Program-made: the position numbers and the translations under genes
Shown here: piece after piece, positions 10,216 through 20,904 of the stretch
Numbering within the stretch: position 1 is the stretch's first letter
How the letters are laid out: each line of letters begins with the position of its first letter
The notes under the pieces: model-generated
Databases searched by the model: none
Told to the model about the DNA's origin: nothing
What the model saw: only the letters and a program-made list of their open reading frames with translations
Assembly (NCBI RefSeq): GCF_000143415.4
Contig: NW_003314401.1
Coordinates: 214,148-278,147, forward strand
From: Selaginella moellendorffii
Taxonomy: Eukaryota > Streptophyta > Lycopodiopsida > Selaginellales > Selaginellaceae
DNA: 64,000 nucleotides
Direction: 5' to 3'

Positions 10216-11665
10216 TTGTGAGACACAAAATCCCTAGGCCCCAAAGTGGAGCCGGAAGGGCGCCACGTGGTAGTGGCCGAAGCGAAAGCCAAACGAGTGT
10301 AACACATTTGGACTAAAAGCTCTAACTTGGAAGGTCGAGAGCGGGAGTGGGACTCCCAACAAAGTGCTCGAGGAGCGAGCATGAGGCAACCAATAAACAA
10401 GGCTCCAAAAAGGGACCCAAAAAGGACCAACACATGACACGTGGAAGAGTCCGAGATGGACCCGAGTTGGAGTCTGAGATGGAGTCCGAGATGGAGTCCA
10501 AGATGGAATCCGAGATGGAGTCCAAGATGGAGTCTAAGATGGACCGAGACGGAGTCCGAGATGGAGTCCGAGATGGACCGAGATGGAGTCCGAGATGGAG
10601 TCTGAGGTGGACCGAGACGGAGTCTGAGATGGATTCCGAGATGGACCCGAGATGGAGTCCAAGATGGAGTCCGAGATGGACCCGAGATGGAGTCCGAGAT
10701 GGAGTCCGAGATGGACCCGAGATGGAGCCCGAGATGGAGTCTAAGATGGACCCGAGATGGAGTCTGAGATGGAGTCTGAGATGGACCCGAGATGGAGTCC
10801 GAAGTCGAGACCGGGACCGGGACCGAGACCGGGACCGAGACCGGGACCGAGACCGAGATCGGGACCGAGACCGAGACCAAGGCCGAGTCCGAATCCGAGT
10901 CTGAGTCCGAGTCCGAGTCTGAGTCCGAGTCCGAGTCTGAGAGGGTGAAAGCCCAAAGCGTTCATCTCCCAAACCCTAGGGGGTTTGGTGAGCTCCAAAA
11001 GTATAGTAGGGGGAGGACTGCAGTGGAGCCAGTTTGGCCAGGAAAGGCCAGTTTGGCCAGGAAAGGCTAGTTTGGCCCAGGAAGGCCGGACCCAGTGTTG
11101 GGTGATGAGCTGCCCACTGGGAAGTCCAAAACTAGAGTGAACATGGACCGACAAGCGGGGTAGCTTGGTGAAGTGTTCAAGAGCCAGCTTTAGTTCCCCC
11201 GGGAGATCGACTGGCCGATGCTCCCAGTCCAAGTGTGGGTGGCACTACCTACTTGGATACCTGTCGTGGCTCAATGGAACCTCGCTCTAAGCCCATGGCT
11301 AGAGCACCTAAAGGCGAAAGGCGGGGAGAGTACCCATAAGGCTTGCGTAAGGCCACGGTGTTCCGAAATGTTGTCCCAAAGTCCCAGACTATGGAAAGGA
11401 AGAGGAGTAGCCCTCTAATGTGGTGACAAAGGACACGGTCACCCAGTGAGGAAGTCCCAGAGGACAGTTGGACTTAGGGGTCGGGCCTGCGGGCCTTGAT
11501 CCAGTGGCAGTGTTGGTGAACACGGCCATCGACAGAGAGGGACTTGGTGGGGACCGGAAAAGAAATATTGGGGAAGATTATTCCCTAAGTCTGCAAGCAT
11601 CCTAAGGATGCTAAGGAGTGGATCTGGGATGATCACTCATGGATGGATGGCCTAATCTATGAGAG
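10216..11665 (-). repeat. right arm of inverted repeat (proximal part)
   Basis: Inverted partner of 6933-8311, with a longer minisatellite (10445-10940). The block at 10945-11010 (GTGAAAGCCCAAAGCG, then TATAGTAGGG) is also found in the neighbouring LTR at about 12215-12290, so the arm and the LTR share ancestry or captured sequence. Confidence 0.8.
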
Positions 11666-12677
11666 TGTCGTGAATGTGACTTCAGGTATCGAAAGTTAGC
11701 TGTCGGTTAGTCCTTTCGGATATTCTTTCCTTACTGCCACGATGGCAGGAGGTCGGTATTGCTGGTTCCCTTTATCAGCCCCTCTTGTTCAAGTGTTAGT
11801 TTACTGGGCTTAGCACCTGTACTTAGCCAGATGGACATAAGGTAGGAACTCCTATGTGTTTCTAGCTGAGCATACTCGGCCTGGCTCTTAGTTCTCTTTT
11901 GCTCTGTCTTGCACTGGCTTGACAAGAACCCTTGGATATTGAGATTGGTCCCTCAATATCGCCAGATGATAGCTTACCGTGTCTGCCAAACACCCTCGCT
12001 ATCATGCCCTTTGTGTTGGTCTCATTTCGGTCCCAAATGCTATTTATGGAAAGTGTCCAAATTTGCTCATTTGGCATATCTACGGAATGTAGAGATCGTC
12101 CTGAACACAATGGTGTTCGTCCCGTGTCCAAATTCGCAATCTAGGAACATTCCATATTTAGTAAGTTTCGAGCTTGTCCCAGAGACTAACTCCTGATACT
12201 AAGGGAGGCTTGGGGTGAAAGCCCAAAGCGTGTGTTCCTCAAGGGGGGGGGGGCTATGGGGGGTTCCAAATGTATAGTAGGGATAGTGGGTAGGTCGGGC
12301 ATGGCCGACCAACCTGAGGCATAGTCTAGTTCCCGCTTGCGTGCCTGTCCTTGTTCTGCGTCCGGCTTGGGTCTAAGCCCAAGTTCCATTCCATGCTAGT
12401 TGGTGGAGTACCCATGTCCTCGCGTTAGGCCACCGGTATGCCAAAATAGCGCCAGACTCCGTTTGGCTCCGTTTTGCGTGCTGGTCCTGGCATTGGGATG
12501 CCGGTTACTCTAGGACTGTTCCAAGTCGCTCCGGGCCCCTGTCCCTTCGCTCCTTGGGCTTTATGCACGGGAGTTGCTCCGTGGTTCGGTTCCATCACTC
12601 CTTGGCTCCATGCTTAGGAGTTTGGCACCGTTCCTTCGTTCAAAGGCCCAAGGCCCTGAACCTCAGGTTCCTATGGA

Positions 12678-12727
12678 CACGTGGCATGGACACGTGGCAT
12701 GTGACACGTGGCATCTGTCACGTGGCA
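12678..12727. promoter_or_regulatory. four tandem G-box/ABRE motifs in LTR
   Basis: CACGTGGCA occurs at 12678, 12691, 12705 and 12719, about one every 13-14 bases, and again in the 3' LTR at about 19394-19443. CACGTGGC is the classic plant G-box/ABA-response core bound by bZIP and bHLH factors. Stress- or ABA-responsive LTR activity is inferred, not shown. Confidence 0.7.
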
Positions 12728-12757
12728 CAAAGAGGGTTTAGGTTCCACTTCGTGGTG

Positions 12758-12786
12758 TTATCCTATGGTAAATCACCATAGGATAA
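12758..12786. other. perfect 12-bp stem hairpin near LTR end
   Basis: TTATCCTATGGT and ACCATAGGATAA are exact reverse complements around the loop AAATC. The hairpin is unchanged in the 3' LTR (19474-19502). It lies 24 bases before the LTR terminus and could act in RNA processing or packaging. Confidence 0.7.
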
Positions 12787-12812
12787 AGGGTCAAAACCAC
12801 GTGCGCTACATT

Positions 12813-12823
12813 TGGTATCAGAG
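12813..12823 (+). other. primer-binding site, initiator tRNA-Met type
   Basis: TGGTATCAGAG starts two bases after the 5' LTR and matches the standard plant PBS complementary to the 3' end of initiator methionine tRNA. Confidence 0.9.
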
Positions 12824-14934
12824 GATGAGTCTCAGCGAGTTCTATTCAATGAGATTGGGCAACTAGTCTCGTTGCATACGCAGAGATGAAAACGATGATC
12901 CGAGTGGGTACATGTTTGGCGCAAAGGGTTCACATTCGTTCCTTGGGTATGGTTTTGGTTACCTTTTGTACCTAATAATGTGAGCTTGCTCTTGGGCTCA
13001 TAGGATGGATTTGAGATGCTCCGTTAGCACGAGTTTGAGCTTGGGCTCGTGAGTGAGGCGCATTAGCAACTTGAGGTTACACTTTGAGTTGGCAGGATTA
13101 ATGTTAGCCTATCGGTGGTTCCATGAGTTGTTCCATGTACCGTGAGTGAAAGCAAACCTTCCCTGGGTTTGCTATGAGTGGCAAATAGGCTGGTCCGTAG
13201 CTGTTTAGCACGGCACTAGTGGATCCTTCCTAGGCATGATTACAAGTGGATCAAACAAGACTGTAGGGATTAGTCTATTGATTCAGGTAATCATTGCCAT
13301 GCTCTCTCATAAACTTTTCTTGGATTGGACTGAAGGCAGTGCGAAAGCAAGCTTGAGGTTTGGTCAAAGATAAGACCGAAAAGAGAGTCATCAGGGACGA
13401 AGGATCAAACACGTAAATCATTTTCTCTTCTTGGAGATATGATTTGCAACAAGGTGTTAACTCATTGCTCATGTTCACATTATGTAATCAAGAGTCCCTA
13501 CCTTGATGCATCTTGGAGATGATGGTCTTACAAATGGTGAGTTGTGGGATGGATAGCGGTGAAGTGCTAAACCATTTTTCTAGGCTTGCTATTGGAAGAC
13601 TTGGGTTGCAATGCTCAATTCTTTTCCGAGGAACCTTGCTATTGCTCCTTGAGTAGCTTGGTGTTGGACTAGTTTTGAGTTTGGTCGGAAAGAGAGTGGC
13701 ATGAGCTTGTCTATGTTGTGAACAAAAGTTAGTGGTGTTGGATGTTGTAAATCTCTATTGGTGGAGTGTGGCATTTATGTTGCATTTTGTCAAATTGAGT
13801 TGGCACTTGATACTCACATAAACCTTTGAAGTAATGACATTGGCATTGCTCATAGTGTTGCTCAATTAATGATCAAGTCATTGTGATTTCTATATCATAT
13901 CCATGTGATAATGAGCAATGTGTTTACGAAGTTGCTTGGGTAAATGATGATCAACCCCAAAGTGGTTGATGATGAAGCTAGTCTATTTACACGAAGTAGC
14001 ATTGTAGTAGCTTTGACTGGATTCTCAATGGTGGTCCATTATGCTAAGTTTAAGTTGGTACCTTGTTTCCTTGAGGGTTTGCCCATAAGGTGTTGGAAAA
14101 GGGTTGTAGCATTCACTTGCTATAGCTTGTTGGTTTATCCGTTAATACTTGGAGTAGATTGTTGGATGGAGAAGATGTGTAGTTGGGGCATTGACATCAC
14201 TAGCACTTGTGTTAGTGGAAGTGGCATTGTTACTTCGAGTGATGAGGAATTTTCCTTAAAGCTTGATTTTCCATGTCATTTTTTCTTGTTAGTGTTTTAG
14301 TTTCACATTGGATCTTGAAGGTGGTTGAAGAAGAGTGTTAGTGCAATGTGAATATCCGAAGATATGGTCTCTATGATCAAACTTCAGATGTTCATTTTGC
14401 ATTCTGCGGACGTCGGTGTTGGATGTTGAAAGAATGGGCAAAAAGATGTTCGAGGCTTAAGCATAATATGGGTCATGAGAATTTGTGTTGAAGTGAGCTT
14501 ATGTGAAGTTGTTAAGTAGGAGGAAGTTGGTTGAGTCTTGAAAGTTTGTATTCCTGGACTGAGAGTCATTCTTTCTCTGGGATGAAAAGATTTTCCACAA
14601 AATTTCATAGACTTTTCCAATGGCTGATCTGTTGGTCACTTTGCTCGAAAACCATTCCATTTTCGAAAGCCAATACAAACTAGTGAAGGGGTTGGAGTTG
14701 ACTTCAGTTAGCTTAGACCTTAGTATGTAGTTTGTATGATGCAGACCGAAAGGGATGCTAACTTTTGGGGCTAAGGCAATTGAGTTGGATAGAGTCTGGA
14801 GTTAGTGTAGAAAAGTGGCCGTTGCACTTTTCTGGAAAGGTGACCCTTGTGCCTTTCTTTTATAGCGTTATGCTTAGTGGCAAGTTGCACTTTGCATTTC
14901 GTTAGACTCTATGAGAGTGTAAGCTCCTGAGTTT

Positions 14935-15002
14935 GGACTTCCCGGGAGGTCACCCAGCCCAGTACTATTCAAACCCAAGGACGCTTAACCCCAAATATCC
15001 CA
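14935..15002 (-). ncRNA. 5S rRNA-like segment (Cassandra LTR, copy 1)
   Basis: On the minus strand the order TTAAGCG, CTTGGG, TAGTACT, TGGGTGACCTCC and GGGAAGTCC follows the 3' half of plant 5S rRNA including the internal promoter region. It is LTR sequence derived from 5S, not a 5S gene; independent Pol III transcription is possible from what is known of Cassandra. Confidence 0.75.
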
Positions 15003-15333
15003 AGACCCTTAACCGTTTGGAAAAGGGGGTGCACTCTTATTCATAGGCCCTTTCCCTCTATATTTGAACCCCATGGATCGTCTCTCGAGTCGTTCCCTTT
15101 GGTTGCTTACAATCCACCACGCTTCCCTGCAAGTTCACGCCCTCGTGAACGGAAGTTGAGAGCCGCAGCTCTCCCGAGAGCCTCGCTCTCTTGACACCCT
15201 ACCCCTCGGGTCGAGCCCAACGGGAGCAAACTGGACCAGCCAGATGTCAATCAACATGTGGTGTGATTCCCCTAGCCAACCAACAGAGTCGGACCCGAGA
15301 CCGCTCCAATACCAAATGTAAGCTCCTGAGTTT

Positions 15334-15401
15334 GGACTTCCCGGGAGGTCACCCAGCCCAGTACTATTCAAACCCAAGGACGCTTAACCCCAAATATCCC
15401 A
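15334..15401 (-). ncRNA. 5S rRNA-like segment (Cassandra LTR, copy 2)
   Basis: Same 5S-like order as in the first LTR copy and nearly identical to it, as expected for the second LTR of a recent insertion. Confidence 0.75.
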
Positions 15402-18362
15402 AGACCCTTAACCGTTTGGAAAAGGGGGTGCACTCTTATTCATAGGCCCTTTTCCTCTATATTTGAACCCTATGGATCGTCTCTCGAGTCGTTCCCTTTG
15501 GTTGCTTACAGAGAGTAGTGAGCTCTCACTGATCTTGACTTGGTCTTGGTGGCCCTGCGCCTTGGCTGAGGATGGTGATGTTCAACTTAGTTGTTTAAGT
15601 TTGAGATGTTGGTACCCGTACTGTAGCTTTGTCTATGAGGAGGTTGTGTACCGATATGAGTCCATCTCATGGTCTTCACTTTAGTTTCAACTAAGTGTTG
15701 ATCATGCATAGCTAGCCTCTTCAAGGCATGCTCAGAGTTAGTGGCTAAATGCATTGGTGAGCTTATCGCAGTTGAGTTGGATTCGAGTGGTCATTTAGTT
15801 CGTGCTTGTCCATAAACCTTTATCTCATATCTGGGGTATTACGTTCATGTTGGACAAGTGTATGACTCGATGACGTGAGTTTAGTGTTTGGGTCTTGTGA
15901 AGGCAAGTTGAAAGAGTAATTATTAGTTGCTTTGCGACTGGTGATTACTTGTAGACTTCATCGAGGACTTTTGACACTTGCTTCGCTTGATGAAGATTTA
16001 ACAGTGATGGGTTTACTTTACCGGATGGTGTTGCGGAAGATCGTGTCATTTGACTTACATGGGTTTTCCATGTTGGCATGTCGACTCTACCTCTGTTGAT
16101 ATCATTAGGTTGCGTTTAGTTCATAGTGTTGGATTTTATTGAGTCTTGGACGTGGTGATGCACTCCTTGAGGAAGTGTTATCTATACCTGAGTAATGTTG
16201 AAGAACTAGTCTCAGATACTAACTAAAGTATCTTCGACTTTGGTTAGCTTGGTTGCAAGAGAGTTTTGAGTGGTGATTCACTCTTGCTTTCTTTTAGCTT
16301 TGTTCTGATGTTGAGCCTTGTCATTGATATTATTGATGTTGAGATTCAGGTGAGATGATATATTTATCCTTAGGATTGATATTGAGTTTCATTGCTCTCG
16401 ATGAAGATAGTGTTGATGATTTGGCTATAGCTTTGTGTTATTATCATTCGTGCATTTGCTAGTTGGCAACTGTGTTGACGTTTAAATGAACTGAGTGGCA
16501 AGTTTAAGTTAATTGTGTTCTAGACGAGATTATTTAGTAGAGGTTGGGCTTTGGCTTTTCCTTGAAAAGTGATTCAGTCGTGGACTATAATAACTCTACA
16601 AGTGGAAGAGTTAGTGATCGATATTAGAATGTTTGAATCCTTATTGGATTTGAATTGGAATATATCAATCATTGATGATTTTTCTTGTGCTTGTTATGAA
16701 GTGAGTTACGTCTTGCTATAGATGAATTCATGGAGGATCGGTTTAGTGATCACTTGTCAAGTATAGCTTCGTTGTGGTTAGCTTTTGGATTGCTACAGAT
16801 CTGCTCTTCATTAGCTTTGGCATTATGAAGTTTGACTTATGGATGTGTTGAGGGAGATATTGTGGGTTGCACCATGATTTCTTCTTTAGCATTGAAGTTA
16901 GTTTATGCAAGACTCGTGATCATTATAGGCAAAACTTTGCTATAGGCTTCTTCGAACTTTTGGTTCCTTGAGTTTTAGTACTTGTGGTCCATTTGTTAGG
17001 AGTTGTTGGGGAAAGCATTTTAGCTCATTAGCTTCAATGTTGAAGTTGGCTTTTGCATCTAGCAATCATTGGTGATGATTGACTATCATCTTAGATAGTT
17101 GATTATCCTTGTCAAGAGTTTTGCTTGATTACTGTTGATATAGACTGAGTTGCTGTTCTTCGGGATGGTAGATTCTTTCTTCAACGATGATTATGCATTT
17201 CTTTTTGATGGGATGATTGCTGATTTTTCATGATGGTTAGTTATTCTCTTTGATAGCTTTTGGCTTTTTGCAATACCACATGTTCTTTGTGGTTTGCTTT
17301 GGATTGGTCTCTTGGGTTTGAGACATCAGTAGGATGTTGCTGACACTTGCTTAGGCAACTTGAGTTCCTTAGTGTTGTTGGCTGGGATCTATTCGGATTG
17401 ACTCATGTGATAGTTGGCATGACTGAGGGTTTGTTGGTCTTACCACATTCATTCTGTTCTGTTGATTATTACTTGAGTTAGTTCTGATAGATTGGGATGT
17501 TATTTCTTTCGGGTGATACATTCGCGAGCATTGTGCTTGTCAGTCAATGATATTTTATGTTCTTTGAGTTATCTCTAGTAAGTTGTTGGCTTACTATCTG
17601 CTATCTTCGGTAGTTAAGTTTCATCATTGAGTTTACTTGATGATATACTTGCTATTGAATTTTGTTGGATGGTGCATCCTATGTTTTCCAATGATAGTGA
17701 TCTTGGTGGTTCCTATACTATAATACTACTTTATCGGATGATAACTTACTTGGAATACTTTTGTGTTCTAATCTAAGCTTTATTCACTGATAATTATGAC
17801 TCTAAGATATCATTGTTTATAACTTTGATATTGTCCATCTATTAATCTTTGAGTTTGGGCCAGTATAGGCAGACTGGCTTTGGCACTTCCTGTGCATGTT
17901 GAAATCTCTAGTCATGGGGTAGCTACTGTCGACTGGTCACATAACCCGCCTCTTTGTCAATGTTCCTTGTTCCGTTGAAAGGGCGTGACCGTGTAAACAA
18001 CTCTAACTGCCTGTTTACAGTAGTCTATCTAAACCTTACCGACGGGTTTGGTTTCTTTGCTTAGGAGGGTTGGGGCCTCTGGCTTCTCTCTCTATGTTCC
18101 TGCAGGCAGGGGCATATCACACTTTTGTAGCTGGGTGACTCCCAGAGCAGCAAGGGTGGCTGACTCCGTTGGTCATTTCTTTGTCGGTGACGGCCAGAAG
18201 GTGTCTGAGCTGGTAGCGCATCCGCGTTAGACAAAGAGGTTGCCCCCTAACTCATTTAAGTTGGTGCATTTCTCACATAGTGTGAATACCGTGAACTTTT
18301 TCTGGAGTTGTTTCCTTGGCGGTATTCTAGACTCGAGTGTGCATCAACGAGGACGTCGATCT

Positions 18363-18379
18363 TCCCAAGGGGGGGAGAG
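18363..18379 (+). other. polypurine tract
   Basis: AAGGGGGGGAGAG directly precedes the TGTCG start of the 3' LTR, the expected place and composition for plus-strand priming. Confidence 0.85.
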
Positions 18380-19526
18380 TGTCGCGAATGTGACTTCGGG
18401 TATCGAAAGTTACCTGTCGGCTAGTCCTTTCGGATATTCTATCCTTACTGCCACGATGGCAGGAGGTCGGTATTGCTGGTTCCCTTTATCAGCCCCTCTT
18501 GTTCAAGTGTTAGTTTACTGGGCTTAGCATCTGTACTTAGCCAGATGGACATAAGGTAGGAACTCCTATGTGTTTCTAGCTGAGCATACTCGGCCTGGCT
18601 CTTAGTTCTCTTTTGCTCTGTCTTGCACTGGCTTGACAAGAACCCTCGGATATTGAAATTGGTCCCTCAATATCGCCAGATGATAGCTTACCGTGTCTGC
18701 CAAACACCCTCGCTATCATGCCCTTTGTGTTGGTCTCATTTCGGTCCTAAATGCTATTTATGGAAAGTGTCCAAATTTGCTCATTTGGCATATCTACGGA
18801 ATGTAGAGATCGTCCTGAACACAATGGTGTTCGTCCCGTGTCTAAATTCGCAATCTAGGGACATTCCATATTTAGTAAGTTTCGAGTTTGTCCCAGAGAC
18901 TAACTCCTGATACTAAGGGAGGCTTGGGGTGAAAGCCCAAAGCGTGTGTTCCTCAAGGGGGGGGGGGGGCTATGGGGGGTTCCAAATGTATAGTAGGGAT
19001 AGTGGGTAGGTCGGGCATGGCCGACCAACCTGAGGCATAGTCTAGTTCCCGCTTGCGTGCCTGTCCTTGTTCTGCGTCCGGCTTGGGTCTAAGCCCAAGT
19101 TCCATTCCATGCTAGTTGGTGGAGTACCCATGTCCTCGCGTTAGGCCACCGGTATGCCAAAATAGCGCCAGACTCCGTTTGGCTCCGTTTTGCGTGCTGG
19201 TCCTGGCATTGGGATGCCGGTTACTCTAGGACTGTTCCAAGTCGCTCCGGGCCCCTATCCCTTCGCTCCTTGGGCTTTATGCACGGGAGTTGCTCCGTGG
19301 TTCGGTTCCATCACTCCTTGGCTCCATGCTTAGGAGTTTGGCACCGTTCCTTCGTTCAAAGGCCCAAGGCCCTGAACCTCAGGTTCCTATAGACACGTGG
19401 CATGGACACGTGGCATGTGACACGTGGCATCTGTCACGTGGCACAAAGAGGGTTTAGGTTCCACTTCGTGGTGTTATCCTATGGTAAATCACCATAGGAT
19501 AAAGGGTCAAAACCACGTGTGCTACA
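18380..19526 (+). repeat. 3' LTR
   Basis: Direct repeat of 11666-12810 with about 16 differences seen by eye. It carries the same four G-boxes and hairpin. After its CTACA end, AAGAG then ACAGGATTGCAATG resumes the split foldback arm. Confidence 0.92.
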
Positions 19527-19549
19527 AAGAGACAGGATTGCAATGTAGG
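19527..19549 (-). repeat. displaced outer end of foldback right arm
   Basis: AGAGACAGGATTGCAATG is the reverse complement of the left-arm start at 6935-6953. It directly follows the 3' LTR, proving that the LTR element landed inside the right arm. Flanking TA is present on both outer sides. Confidence 0.8.
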
Positions 19550-19938
19550 TGGTGTTGGACCACCAGCATGACCAAGGTGAATAGGTATGGCCTCAGCATA
19601 ACGGGCCGATATGTCGGAGATACCTTGGGGTGTCGATCATGGGATCGGACACGTGGAGCACTTAGACCAAGTGCAAAGGTTGAGTGGTATGGATGCCATT
19701 CTCGGGGCTAGCAAGCCCCAAGTCCTAACTGGGACTTGTGGAAGTTGTGAATGAGACTCCTCCAAGTGGTCGGAGGTGTGGTTAAGTGACTAAAGTAAAA
19801 TGGAAAAATTAGTCGCTTACACTAAGTTTACCTTTGCGATTGCCATAGGTTGCTGATGCTAGGTCGTGAGATCAGTATTTGACGAACATTCTTCCACTTG
19901 TCCAATGGGAGTTTGCAGAACACTTTGGCCGTGTATAA

Positions 19939-20220
19939 GTGGGACAACAACAATGCTACAACTTCTATTATCATCCACTTGTGGAGTACAAAGTGAATGA
20001 CTTGATGTTAGTTTATTCTTCTCATCTTACAGTATGTGATTTATTTAAGAGGCTTTTTGCTCAGTGGAAAGGATTGTATCAAATGTTGTGGCAAATTGGA
20101 CCACAAGTTTATGAGGTTCAACATGACATCCAACAAGCCGATCCTCCAGAAATTGTGTTTGTGTAGTAGTTGAAATACTTCGTATAAAAGGATCCAAAAC
20201 AATTGATACCACCTATAGAT
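19939..20220 (+). pseudogene. Ty3/gypsy integrase C-terminal remnant
   Basis: The frame reads a pattern of the kind YYHPLVEYKVNDLMLVYSSHL, then WKGLYQMLWQIGPQVYEVQ and, after two stops, LKYFV. This is the C-terminal end of a Ty3/gypsy (metavirid) integrase, with the aromatic cluster and IGPxxYEVQ as anchors. The stops at about 20164-20169 and the absence of the rest of pol make it a relic. Confidence 0.65.
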
Positions 20221-20904
20221 CCACTAATGCCTCCTCCTGACGTTCCTTCAAATCCCAGCCCATCTATAAAAGAACCCTAATGGTCTTTCATCATTCCAAG
20301 ATGAGGAGATGATGTGAGGTCCAAGTGTATGGCTACAATGCTATATTGTAGCATATGTGATCATGAGATGAGATTTGGATATACTGTCATTGTAAATCCT
20401 TAAAACATTAGGGGATAAATGGGGATAAAATAGCCACTAAAAGCTCTCTCATCAAGCAATTACCCCTTTTTCAATTGGTTTAAAGGGAGAAAAATAAAGT
20501 GCATTATACTAATATTAGTATAATAGGATTTAAGCTAGAGTTTTTAGGTTAATTGATATGTATATTTTTTGTATTCCCTTTCTATATTGCAGAATATTAT
20601 GTGTAATAAGGGGACCATAGATCTTATAGTGGTCCATGTTATATATATGTCACGTGGCATACAAGGTCAAGGACAGTAAACTCTAACTATGGCTAAAGTT
20701 AGTTTTCTTCCCTTGCATTTAGAAAAAGCTTGGAATCTTTTTTATTGGGAATGAAGCTGAGCAATTTGAAAGGTAGCTTCTTCGTGTTTACATTTCTTGA
20801 GGTTGAATGCGAAGAAGATGATATGGCTAATAATATATTTAAATCAGTAAATGCAATTGCCTATTCCCACCTGGTATAAAGCTTATTAACATTCTTGGCT
20901 TGCA
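20221..20904. other. AT-rich non-coding
   Basis: No ORF or repeat that I can support. It contains short TATA-like runs around 20510-20580 and 20640. Confidence 0.5.

Larger units (their letters stand above)
6933..11665. mobile_element. long inverted-repeat (foldback-type) element, distal end displaced
   Basis: Two arms of about 1.4 kb in opposite orientation (6933-8311 and 10216-11665) flank a 1.9-kb centre. The left arm begins CATTGCAATCCTGTCTCT after TA. The matching outer end of the right arm is found at 19527-19549, beyond an LTR element. Joining 11665 to 19532 restores the continuation of the arm, so the element ran to about 19549 before it was split. TA stands at both outer ends, compatible with a TA target duplication. 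No transposase ORF is visible, so it is non-autonomous or decayed. Confidence 0.7.
11666..12810 (+). repeat. 5' LTR
   Basis: TG...CA-bounded direct repeat of 18380-19526. It includes a G run of 11 (13 in the other LTR), four CACGTGGCA copies and a terminal hairpin. The start follows GAGAG and the end abuts the primer-binding site. Confidence 0.92.
14918..15510 (-). mobile_element. Cassandra-like TRIM with 5S-derived LTRs
   Basis: Two 194-bp direct repeats (14918-15111, 15317-15510) start TGTAAGC and end GCTTACA and flank a 205-bp non-coding centre. Identical GAGAG 5-mers stand outside both ends (14913-14917, 15511-15515), a perfect target duplication. On the minus strand the first LTR is followed by TTTGGTATTGGAGC, close to a Met-tRNA PBS. 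Each LTR contains a 5S-rRNA-like stretch in minus-strand sense, which defines the Cassandra class. It is nested in the interior of the larger LTR element. No coding capacity is expected or seen. Confidence 0.88.
11666..19526 (+). mobile_element. LTR retrotransposon without gag-pol (non-autonomous)
   Basis: Two direct LTRs of about 1.15 kb start TGTCG and end CTACA. A primer-binding site TGGTATCAGAG follows the 5' LTR and a purine tract precedes the 3' LTR. The flanking 5-mers are GAGAG (11661-11665) and AAGAG (19527-19531), a near-perfect target duplication inside the foldback right arm. The 5.6-kb interior has no ORF above 120 codons and none resembling gag, protease, RT, RNase H or integrase, so it must depend on another element. 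The LTRs differ at roughly 16 positions by eye, mostly C/T or G/A, which implies a recent insertion. Confidence 0.9.

Noticed and set aside
10095-11070. Matching long ORFs in the right arm
   Set aside because: Mirror image of the left-arm minisatellite, not genes.
13944-14300. 118-codon ORF in the LTR interior
   Set aside because: No gag, RT or other motif; isolated in non-coding sequence.
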